Assembly: GCF_000374025.1 (NCBI RefSeq)
Contig: NZ_KB893178.1
Coordinates: 1-64,000, forward strand
Direction of reading: 5' to 3'
DNA: 64,000 nt
From: Spirosoma panaciterrae DSM 21099
GTDB taxonomy: Bacteria > Bacteroidota > Bacteroidia > Cytophagales > Spirosomataceae
Shown here in pieces: positions 50,347-59,000 of the stretch. How positions within the stretch are numbered: position 1 is the stretch's first letter; each line of letters begins with the position of its first letter. Made by a program: the position numbers and the translations under genes. The notes under the pieces are model-generated. The model ran no database searches. It saw only the letters and a program-made list of their open reading frames with translations, and was not told the DNA's origin.

Positions 50347-51621
50347 CTATCCGTGATTGAATTTTTTTAAAATGACACAGGCATTCACATCGCCAAAGCC
50401 AAAGTTAGCTTTTGCAATTACCTGAATGTCCTTGTGAATGGCCTGCTTCAGTATTTTGTCTGAACTGATGAGCGACGTAATTTCAGGATGAGGGTTTTCG
50501 GTGTTAATGGACGGGTAAATAAATCCATGATTTAGCTCTAACACCGCTGCTACGCACTCCACACTACCAGCTGCACTCAGGCAATGCCCCACCATCGATT
50601 TCAGCGAGTTGATATATGGAAAATCATCTCCCCTTCGGCCCAGCGCGTCGCACCAGGCGCTTACTTCGGCAGGGTCTTTACTCGTTGCCGTTAAATGCCC
50701 GTCGATGACATCAACCGCTGAGGGGAGAATCTGAGCCTGTTCCAGCGCCATCTGAATACAGCGACTTACAGCAACTGGATTCGGAGCCGTCATGGTTCCT
50801 CCTCCCCGCTGACCACCCGAATTGACATGGCCGCCCAGCACCTCGGCGTAAATGGTTGCGTTTCGGGCCAGTGCGCTTTCCAATGATTCAAGTACCAGAG
50901 CCCCTGCTCCGCTGGCCGGAACAAACCCACTGGCGGTGGCACTCATCGGGCGCGACCCCTGTTCGGGGGTTTGATTAAATTGATAAGGGAGTACACGCAT
51001 GGCATCGAATCCTCCCCAGATGTAAGGTCCGTGGTCGTTACAACTCCCCGCCAGCATCCGTTTCGCCTGACCCGACGCAATACGGTCGTAGGCCATCATG
51101 AGTGCTTCGGTACCCGTGGCACAGGCCGAGGAGTTGGCACTGATCTGATTGCCGCAGCCCAGCATTCCAGCCAGGTACGCACTGACGCCACTGGTCATGG
51201 TTTGCACAACGGCTGTGCTACCCAGTCGCCTGACCTGTCCCTGATCGACTTTGTAAATGGCCTCCCGAATCTTATCGATCCCTAGAATACCCGTACCAAA
51301 CACGATTCCGCTTTCCCAGTCGGGTTCGGCGCCTGCCACCGGAAGGCCAGCGTTCTGCCAGGCTTCCATACCCGCAATAACCCCGTAAATAATGCCGCTG
51401 CTGTTGAGCTGGTGGAGTTGTAACTCGCTAAAATATTGATGCTTGTGTGCTTCGGTGATCGGTGGAATGCCCCCGATCTGACAGGAGAATTTCAGATCGG
51501 CTAATTCCTGATGAAACGCAATACCGCTTCGCCCTGCCCGTATAGCTTCCAGAAATTCGGGAACGCCAACCCCATTGGGAGCCACAACGCCCAAACCAGT
51601 AATAACGACTCGGTTACGCAT
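50347..51621 (-). CDS. Beta-ketoacyl-ACP synthase (FabF-like) of the polyketide operon
   Basis: The 424-residue ketosynthase has the complete catalytic set: Cys167 in ANSSACATGTEAL, His309 in IDGHLTATSKDP and His346 in SLKSMVGHCLSAAGS, with Lys341 just before the last. The start RVVITGLGVVAPNGVG and the end KANFGFGDVNACVILKKF are standard. It condenses acyl-ACP with malonyl-ACP. It overlaps the dehydratase gene by eight bases and lies directly upstream of the ACP gene. The HLTAT sequence replaces the common HGTST motif; this variation suggests a specialised substrate. Confidence 0.9.
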   Translation of the reverse strand: MRNRVVITGLGVVAPNGVGVPEFLEAIRAGRSGIAFHQELADLKFSCQIGGIPPITEAHKHQYFSELQLHQLNSSGIIYGVIAGMEAWQNAGLPVAGAEPDWESGIVFGTGILGIDKIREAIYKVDQGQVRRLGSTAVVQTMTSGVSAYLAGMLGCGNQISANSSACATGTEALMMAYDRIASGQAKRMLAGSCNDHGPYIWGGFDAMRVLPYQFNQTPEQGSRPMSATASGFVPASGAGALVLESLESALARNATIYAEVLGGHVNSGGQRGGGTMTAPNPVAVSRCIQMALEQAQILPSAVDVIDGHLTATSKDPAEVSAWCDALGRRGDDFPYINSLKSMVGHCLSAAGSVECVAAVLELNHGFIYPSINTENPHPEITSLISSDKILKQAIHKDIQVIAKANFGFGDVNACVILKKFNHG

Positions 51622-52060
51622 GATTTTTTGATTTCATCATTCCGGCAATAGTGCCCCGACAAACCAGTTCGCCGTTGCTGTTCAGCATTTCGACCTTACA
51701 CTTTAACTTATGAAAGCGGAAATAGTCTTTTGTGGATCGAACAAGAACGGTTTCGCTTGGGAAAACAGGTCGGAAAAAATCGACTTGTGTGGAGGTAAGA
51801 GCTATTTCCAGGTCGTTGTCCAGTGCATCGGTCGCTAAAAAGATGCCCAGACAAACAACACCGATCTGCGCCATCACTTCGGTCAGAATGACTCCCGGCG
51901 TTACGGGCCTATTGGCAAAATGACCCTTGTAAAACGCTGAATCTTCAGGAAAGGTGTAGCTGCCTTCCACTCCGTTTTCATCAACGGCATGCAGTTTGTC
52001 AACAAACAGAAACGGTTTGCTGTAGGGTAATCGGGCGATGATTTGATCGAACTGCTGCAA
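51614..52060 (-). CDS. 3-hydroxyacyl-ACP dehydratase, FabZ-like
   Basis: The 148-residue hot-dog protein has the FabZ active-site block FYKGHFANRPVTPGVILTEVMAQIGVV, with His47 and Glu61. The start LPYSKPFLFVDKL is typical of FabZ. It removes water from 3-hydroxyacyl-ACP. No ATG fits the N terminus, and the best start is TTG at 52060, seven bases after the reductase stop codon. The gene lies between the reductase and ketosynthase genes. Confidence 0.85.
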   Translation of the reverse strand: MQQFDQIIARLPYSKPFLFVDKLHAVDENGVEGSYTFPEDSAFYKGHFANRPVTPGVILTEVMAQIGVVCLGIFLATDALDNDLEIALTSTQVDFFRPVFPSETVLVRSTKDYFRFHKLKCKVEMLNSNGELVCRGTIAGMMKSKNHA

Positions 52061-52067
52061 GGGCTAG

Positions 52068-52865
52068 TTATTGAAGGTGTTCGCCACCCGTCACTGGAAC
52101 GACGGTTCCATTGATCCAGGCGGCTTCATCTTTACACAATAGATACGCAACATTGGCGATGTCGGTTGCCTGGGTCGTCCGCGCAAACGGATTTCGCTGC
52201 TGGCTATGAGCAAGTAAGGCGTCGGAGCCGGGAATCATACGCAGAGAAGCCGTATCCGTAACACCTGCCAGGATGCAATTGGACCGAATACCTTTGGGGG
52301 CTAGTTCCAGCGCAATGCTCCGGGAAATGGCTTCCAGCGCGGCTTTGGCAGCCGAAACAGCCGCATAATTTTTCCAGGCTCTGCTGCTGCCTTCGCTCGT
52401 AAAACTAATCACACGGGCATCAGATGCAAACAAATTGGCTGATAGCAGTGCTTTTGTCCAATCATACAGGCTTATGGCCATCGCGTCAATCGTCAACTGA
52501 AAATCGTCATGCTGCAATACCGGCTGATGTTCGGCTACCATCGGCTTTAGATTGCCTTTGGCAAGACTATGGATCAAAGTGCGTACGGTGCCCCGATCAC
52601 CCAATAGCTCTTTTAAGTCGGCCATAACAAAACTGCGTTTTTCGGCATTCGTTGCATCCAGATTGTAGTGTTTGACTAGAACACTACTGGTCTGCATTTG
52701 AGTGAACTCGGCTTCAACGGCGGGCTGATCGGCTTTCCGGGTACGATGTACGATGCAGAGGTTCATGCCGTGCTGCGCCAGTTTGTGCGCCGTAGCCAGC
52801 CCCAGTCCTGAACTGCCACCCAGCACAACGGCCCAATAGTTCAGCCCAGCAAATTCCTTTACCAT
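52068..52865 (-). CDS. SDR reductase, enoyl-ACP reductase (FabL/FabI)-like
   Basis: The 265-residue SDR has the cofactor motif VVLGGSSGLGLATA and a SLAKGNLKPM loop like that of enoyl-ACP reductases. The catalytic residues are Tyr167 and Lys174, spaced Y-x6-K as in FabI and FabL and not Y-x3-K as in ketoreductases. The end is WINGTVVPVTGGEHL. It would reduce the enoyl-ACP made by the dehydratase. A beta-ketoacyl reductase is not seen in the operon, so general FabG may serve, or this enzyme may do both steps. It overlaps the PKS gene by seven bases. Confidence 0.75.
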   Translation of the reverse strand: MVKEFAGLNYWAVVLGGSSGLGLATAHKLAQHGMNLCIVHRTRKADQPAVEAEFTQMQTSSVLVKHYNLDATNAEKRSFVMADLKELLGDRGTVRTLIHSLAKGNLKPMVAEHQPVLQHDDFQLTIDAMAISLYDWTKALLSANLFASDARVISFTSEGSSRAWKNYAAVSAAKAALEAISRSIALELAPKGIRSNCILAGVTDTASLRMIPGSDALLAHSQQRNPFARTTQATDIANVAYLLCKDEAAWINGTVVPVTGGEHLQ

Positions 52866-53911
52866 TGCAGTAGAACCCGTTGCGCTGAAAAACCCGGACC
52901 AAAACTGAGCATCAATCCATACGAATCTTTTTCGGGCTGGCGTTCCATAAATCGCTCCAGCACGTAAAGTACAGTGGCGCTCGACATGTTGCCGTACAGG
53001 CGCAGGACTTCTCGGGTATCATCAATATTCTTGCCCAATTTCCCAAAAAGCTCCTGTACAACTTCCACAATTTTGCGGCCTCCCGGATGAAAAATCAGGT
53101 GCGAGATTTGTTCGATAGCCAGTTTGTTTTTTTCTAGAAATGGGAAAATAATATCTGAAAAGTGGGCCGCAATGGTTTCAGTAACCGACTTGTCGAGAAC
53201 CATTTGTAGGCCTGTATTGGTCAGATCGAATCCCATCAGGTGAGTCGCGTCGTAGAAATGGTACATTTCCTCCGCCAGAATTTCAGGACCTGAGTCGTTG
53301 TCGTTGGCCGAAAGGAGCACACAAGCCGCACCATCGCCAAAAATAGCCGCACTAACGATGTTGGCCATCGAATAATCGTCCAGTTGGAAGGTGGCTGTTG
53401 GTGATTCAACGGCCAGTAAGGCCGCCCGCTTTCCTGGATTGGCTTTCAGAAAATTCTTCGCATAGATAATCCCCGAAATACCAGCCACACAGCCCATTTC
53501 GGTGACGGGGAGCCGCACAATATCCTGCCGCATCTGCATACTGTTGATCAGGTAGGCATCGAGCGAAGGAATCATAATCCCTGTGCAGCTTACCGTGATC
53601 AGAAAGTCGATGTCGGTAATGGCCCAATCGGTTTTGGCTAATGCACTGGTGAGGGCAGTTTCGGCCAGTTTGATGGATTCGCGGGCGTAGAGGGCATTTT
53701 TTTCTTCAAAAGAGGTTTTGGTAAATACCTCCGTAGGCCCCATAATGGAATACCGTCGGTCGACAGCCGCGTTTTCAAAGATCTTTTTGACTTTCCGCTG
53801 AAACCGCGTATCCTGACCTTCCAGCCACTGATTCAGAAAGGGTAAAATATCGGAGGTATCCCGCCAATTGGCGGGTAAGGCTTTCGCTACTGACGTAATT
53901 TTTACTGACAT
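52859..53911 (-). CDS. Type III polyketide synthase (chalcone/stilbene synthase family)
   Basis: The 350-residue enzyme has the catalytic triad of the family: Cys141 in EMGCVAGISGI, His275 in IFHPGGRKI and Asn308 in RLYGNMSSATVLYVLE. VSCTGIMIPSLD, FGDGAACVLL and the final LSFGPGFSAQRVLL are also diagnostic. These enzymes extend an acyl starter with malonyl-CoA and cyclise the chain to resorcinols, pyrones or similar rings. The operon supplies a reducing acyl-ACP pathway that could make the starter. It overlaps the methyltransferase gene by 10 bases. Confidence 0.93.
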   Translation of the reverse strand: MSVKITSVAKALPANWRDTSDILPFLNQWLEGQDTRFQRKVKKIFENAAVDRRYSIMGPTEVFTKTSFEEKNALYARESIKLAETALTSALAKTDWAITDIDFLITVSCTGIMIPSLDAYLINSMQMRQDIVRLPVTEMGCVAGISGIIYAKNFLKANPGKRAALLAVESPTATFQLDDYSMANIVSAAIFGDGAACVLLSANDNDSGPEILAEEMYHFYDATHLMGFDLTNTGLQMVLDKSVTETIAAHFSDIIFPFLEKNKLAIEQISHLIFHPGGRKIVEVVQELFGKLGKNIDDTREVLRLYGNMSSATVLYVLERFMERQPEKDSYGLMLSFGPGFSAQRVLLQW

Positions 53912-54621
53912 AGGTTTTTAATAATCCATTGATAGCGGAAAGCCCATTTCCAGCGAATACGGTAATTAGCTAGCTGGAGTTGCCGGGAATATCGTTCTAA
54001 CTCACTTTTTTTGAAACCTCGCAAAATGGAAATGAGTCCATCTTCTCTTGATAGATCGTTGAGCTGGAAAACGAAGCAAATCAGTTGGAACAGTCGATAG
54101 GCCAGCGCACTCCGGTGCAGATCATTAATAACGACGCCTAACCGGGCTTTGTTTGCCAATAAGGCCATTAATGAGAGAATATCGGTATCCGAAAAATGAT
54201 GTAACGTCAGGGTACATACGGCAATGTCGTACTGGAGCGAGGCAAAGCTCGCATCGAACACATTCTGAACGGAATACGAAATGGTCGGATAGTTTCTAGA
54301 GCAGAGCTGCGCGTGGGCAATGGTGTCGGGATTGGCGTCGATGCCTAGTATCTTGACGGGCAAGGTTTTGTGTCTGGCGAAGTCGGCAATGGCGCGGCAC
54401 ATATCCCCGTTTCCACAGCCAATATCAATGATGGTTATTGGTGTATTTGGGGTAGTGTTTTCAAGCAGGACCTGTAGGCCATCAAGGGTGATTTTATTGC
54501 CACCTAGCCACCGATTAATGGTCGCAATTTTATCCAGTGCGTCACGTAAATCAGCGCCAGCCAGCTCGAAATCGTCCAGTGCTTCTTCCTGAGTTGTACG
54601 GTGCGAGGTATCTAAGGGCAT
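53902..54621 (-). CDS. Class I SAM-dependent methyltransferase
   Basis: The 239-residue protein has motif I ITIIDIGCGNGDMCRAIADFA near residue 62, then ILGIDANPDTIAHAQ, and VCTLTLHHFSDTDIL in the position of motif IV. NDLHRSALAYRLFQLICFVFQLN near residue 150 is a hydrophobic substrate-side segment. It probably methylates the product of the polyketide synthase on oxygen or carbon. It overlaps both neighbouring genes by 10 bases, so all three are translated together. Confidence 0.85.
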   Translation of the reverse strand: MPLDTSHRTTQEEALDDFELAGADLRDALDKIATINRWLGGNKITLDGLQVLLENTTPNTPITIIDIGCGNGDMCRAIADFARHKTLPVKILGIDANPDTIAHAQLCSRNYPTISYSVQNVFDASFASLQYDIAVCTLTLHHFSDTDILSLMALLANKARLGVVINDLHRSALAYRLFQLICFVFQLNDLSREDGLISILRGFKKSELERYSRQLQLANYRIRWKWAFRYQWIIKNLCQ

Positions 54622-55757
54622 TGTTCAATAGCCAATGGCTTCCCATGGGTTTGTTTAATAATCAAAGGTAAAAGACCAGGCGTCAGTTGCAGACTTTTTA
54701 GCATAACCGACGTAGCCAGTGGATGTTGCAAAACGGATTGGAGAAGCCGTCCGGCAGTTAGTCGTTTCGTAAACTCGCTGCGCCAGGCAAGTGTGTAGCT
54801 TTTCTCCAGAGCCGCTCTGTCGTTTAGTCGTCCGTTGAAATAGGCAATAAGCCGCTCCGATACCAGTTTTGCACTATGAATAGCCATTGCCATGCCGTTG
54901 CCGCATAAGGGGTGAATCAGCCCGGCCGTATCGCCACACATGAGTATATGGCTATCAACGGGTTGCTTGGGGGCGAATGAAATCTGGCTGATTACTAATG
55001 GCTTTTCAAATACTAGCTCAGCGTTTGAAAAGAAATGGGCCAGGTGCGGATTTTGGGAAAGAACCTGCTGTTGGAAGGCATCGATGTTTTTGTAGGTTTT
55101 AAAGCTGTCGTAGGTAGCCAGATAGCAAGCGTTGACCAGACCATTTTCGACCTGACACAGGCCACAATACCCGCCATGAAAGTTATGCAACGATACCAGT
55201 CCGGCTGGGAATTCGGCTTTGTAGTGGGCTTTCACCCCCAGCCAGGGCGATTCTGTTCGGATAAAGGGTCGATCCAACTGTTTATCCAGCAAAGATCGTT
55301 TACCATAAGCACCCAGTGTAATGGTTGAGTGATAGGTTTTACCGGAGGCTGTTTCGATGGTAAATGCATTAGCAGTTTCTTCGAAAAAAACACGCTTTAC
55401 CTCATCCTGAATAATCGTTACCCCAGCCTTGATGGCCGTTTGCGCCAGATGATTATCCAGCGTATATCGGCTTACAGCAAATCCTCCCAGCGGTAAATCA
55501 CTTTCAATGGTATCACCCGACGCAGTACTGAGCGAAAAATGTTGGATTCGGGCCGGATTTAATCCATCGACCGAAACGCCCAATTGCCGAAGATAGGGTA
55601 GCACTTCGTTGGAGATGTACTCCCCACAGACCTTATGATGTGGATACGCCTGTTTCTCAAATAAGGTCACTCGCAGATTATGCCGGGCAAGATGAATTCC
55701 GGCTGTCAATCCGGCCAGACCACCACCAATAATCACTATGTCGGCATCGGGTAGCAT
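54612..55757 (-). CDS. FAD-dependent oxidoreductase (geranylgeranyl-reductase/hydroxylase type)
   Basis: The 381-residue flavoprotein has the N-terminal Rossmann motif DIVIIGGGLAGLTAGIHLARHNLRV, the KVCGEYISNEV block and the FAD ribityl-binding motif CGDTAGLIHPLCGNGMAMAIHSA near residue 285. This combination is typical of the geranylgeranyl-reductase and aromatic-hydroxylase branch of the family. It may hydroxylate the polyketide ring or reduce double bonds. It is the first gene of the polyketide operon. Confidence 0.88.
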   Translation of the reverse strand: MLPDADIVIIGGGLAGLTAGIHLARHNLRVTLFEKQAYPHHKVCGEYISNEVLPYLRQLGVSVDGLNPARIQHFSLSTASGDTIESDLPLGGFAVSRYTLDNHLAQTAIKAGVTIIQDEVKRVFFEETANAFTIETASGKTYHSTITLGAYGKRSLLDKQLDRPFIRTESPWLGVKAHYKAEFPAGLVSLHNFHGGYCGLCQVENGLVNACYLATYDSFKTYKNIDAFQQQVLSQNPHLAHFFSNAELVFEKPLVISQISFAPKQPVDSHILMCGDTAGLIHPLCGNGMAMAIHSAKLVSERLIAYFNGRLNDRAALEKSYTLAWRSEFTKRLTAGRLLQSVLQHPLATSVMLKSLQLTPGLLPLIIKQTHGKPLAIEQCP

Positions 55758-55856
55758 GGATTGCGGTGGTTAGTTGGGTAATTCGTTAACTAGTGGTTGA
55801 CGATAGATGTTTGGTAGGTTTTTACCTCTGCTCGGGCTGAGGGTGAGGTCTTGTTT

Positions 55857-55932
55857 TTTGTCATGCTGAGGAACGAAGCATCTTCGGTAATTAAAATACT
55901 GGCGAAGATGCTTCGTTCCTCAGCATGACAAA
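55857..55932. repeat. Perfect 30-bp-arm palindromic repeat
   Basis: Thirty bases at 55857-55886, containing GCTGAGGAACGAAGCATCT, are repeated as a perfect reverse complement at 55903-55932, with a 16-nt loop. It lies between the alpha-2-macroglobulin stop and the polyketide operon start. Sequences with GCTGAGGAACGAAGCATC are known to me as widespread repeats in several bacterial groups. The perfect arms suggest recent spread or strong selection on the RNA hairpin. Confidence 0.85.
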
Positions 55933-56013
55933 CATCTCAAAAGATTAGGCAGCTTCTAAGAGAACATAGCCATCCTCTACAAAAACCGATCTTTCAAAGT
56001 TGAGATAAATAAA

Positions 56014-59000
56014 TCATTTAACAGTCAGCGTTCCCGCGCCGTTATAGCTTCGGTATTCGCTGTTGTACATGGCGTCGGCCGAAACGGGACCGACGACGAA
56101 ACGACCTTTCGATACGGCACGGGCGAGGTAATAGAACGTTTGCTCAGTACCTGTGGCCGAGGTGTAGAAATTGATACGGTCGTCGCGAAGGTCGAAATAG
56201 TCGGGAACGGAAGGCTTCTGAATCCAGTCCATGTCGCGGGGTTCGGTTAAGCGTGGATTTTCGACTTCCAGACCGGCCGGTAGTAAATCAGTGACCACCA
56301 CGTTATCGACTGATAAGCCGTTGGTGCTGGTAAGCGTGATTTTGATGACGACCAGATCATTCTGCCGGATTTCGCCCATAGGCTGTCCATCGCGGCTGAG
56401 GTATTCCCGTCGAACGCGTAAGCCATTGTCCTCTTCCGGGATTTTTCCACTGGAGGGGATGCCTTCGCTCTGAGCAAAGTAATACACATTGCCCGATCCA
56501 CTGGCGTTGATTTGTAAGGGCGCGGTAGTGGGTACACGTTTGAGGTTCAGCAGTGCGTCGTTCATCGTTCCCAGCGGTTTGCCAGCGGCCGTTACTGTCG
56601 CCGTAGCGGTACTATTGGCGGTTTGGCGAGCCAGTTTGCCGAGCGACAAAAAGGCAAAAGCAGCTTCCTGCGTGTTCAGATAGGACGTTTGCTTTATCGC
56701 GCCTGCCAGTTGCCGGGCCAGGATCGGAATCTGTAGGTTGTCCCGGTCGGTTTCAACCAGTGCGTCCAGCGTCAGGGCCAGGTTTCGGATCGGGGAGGCA
56801 TAGCTATCGCCCGTTTGGCGGCCTATGGTATTGTCCGTGAAGCGTTTGGGCAATAGCGCCGAAAAACTACGGGTGTCTCCAACAAGGAAGAAGGTTGAAG
56901 CCAGCAGATAGCGGCTATCGGTCGTCAGTAAGCCTGCGTTCTGTTTGTAATAGTTCATGGCCGACCGATTCGGTTTGCCCGCTACGGCTAACGAATAGAG
57001 CGCATAAATGCTGGTTCGGCTGGCTACTTTACGGGTTGTTCGCCCGCCCGATTCATCGTACACAACGACATCTTCAGTAGCAGGGGCGTTGGTCAAGGTG
57101 GTCAGGTAATCCATCGCTGAACTTAGCACCGATGACCGAACTTCGTAACCCGCTTCTTGGGCTTCGGCCAGAAAATGAACGGCAAAAGCAGAAGCCCAGC
57201 TATCGACGGTTGTGCGGCCCTGCAATGAAGGCATTCCAGGCCACATCGTAAACCCTCCTCCAGGCACCTGCTGACTCTCAACTTTCTGAATTGCCTGCCG
57301 AACATTATTGGCCGGATTCAGATCGCTCTCACCTGCTCGCACGAAATACACGTTTGCCGAAAGCTGTTTGGCGAGGTCGGCGAAGTACAGTTGCGGAAAG
57401 GCTTTCGAAATGGTCTGTTCGATGCAGCCATGCGGGTACCCTAGCAAATATGACAACTCCCGTCCATACTGCGCCACTGGCGACCGGCTCAGCGTAACAC
57501 TCGCTTTGGCCGTACCGGGCAGGAAATTACTGGCTAATTGTAACGACTGCGACTTGCCACCAGCTACTGCGCCCGAGAGTGTGGTTTTCTGCAAGGAGGC
57601 CGCTGGCCGAACGGTGATGTCGGTTTTTTCGGTAAAGGTTTCGCCCAGGCCGTTGGCCGTAATCGTAATACTGCCCGTACCGATGACCTGTTTGGCCGAA
57701 ATTCGGAAAGTAGTACGCCCTTCCCGTCCGGCTGGGATCGTTACTTTCTGCGTACTGATGCTGTCGGCCGTTAGGGGGCCAGTTAGGCTTAGCCGGGCTG
57801 TAAGGGTGGCAGGCTTATGGGTCGTATTGCTGAGGTTAACGGGCAGTTCGAGGTTGTCGCCGGGCGTCAGGAAGCGGGGAACACCCGTACTAATCACAAT
57901 TGGGTCGGCCACTTTCATGTTGGTATTGGCCGAACCGAATGCGTTGTCTTTGTAGGCAACGGCCATAACCCGCAGATCGCCCGAAAACTGCGGGATATCG
58001 ATCGAGAACTCCGCTTCGCCATCGAAACCCGTTTCCAGAATGCCACTCCACAACGCTACCAGCCGAACCCGGCCATTACTCAATGGATTCACCCGTTTTT
58101 CCAGATCATACCCATCACCCCCAACGCTGGATGAGGATTTTAGCGAAAGCTCTGGGTATAATAACGCATATAAATCGTGGCTACTGACTTCCAGGGCGCG
58201 TTTCTGGTAGAAAAACCCGTGTGGATCGGGTGTTTTGAAATTCTTTAGTTGCAGAATGCCTTCATCCACAACAGCAACGGTTATCTGAGCATTTCGAGCG
58301 GTTTTAATCTTTATGGTTTGCTTCGTTTTTGAACGCGACTGTGTAGCTGCCGTAATCGTAACGGGAAGTTGGGTATCCTTATCCTGGACCGTTACCGGGG
58401 CAAAGCCGTGAGCAACCGTCAGCGGCAGGTTTGTATTATCTATACCCCGAATCAGCGTGGCCGTTATATACACATTGGGCAAATGCTGGCTGCCTACCGA
58501 AAAACTCCATTCTGCCGACTTGTTGGTTGTTGTGAGCCATTGCTGCTCCAGCACGTTGTTTCGTTCAACGGTTACCAGAAGTTTGCCATCGAACGGTGCT
58601 TTGAAAATGACTTTTGCTTTGTCGCCGGTTTGGTAGGTAGGTTTGTCGAGCGTCATGAGCACCTGTCCTTCCTGACTGACTTCAAACGACGAGGCCGATG
58701 TGCTGCCGTAGCCATAGGCATAAAACCCTGTTGCCGCATAATTGGCCCCACCGGGCCGACGTACCCGGATTTCGTACTCGCCCGAAACGGTTGGTACATA
58801 CCGGAAACCCGCTTTGCCGCCTTTGAACAGAAGCGTGTTGGTATAGACTGACTTCTCTCGCCGTTTGGTGTTGTATTTAATTTGGGCCTGATCGCCCTCG
58901 CCTTCTTTTTCAATCACCGTCTGGTAGTCGTAGCGAACTACTTCCACGTTGGCGGATGCCGACGGTCGTAAACTGCCTGCCGGGTCAAGCGCGACGAGTT

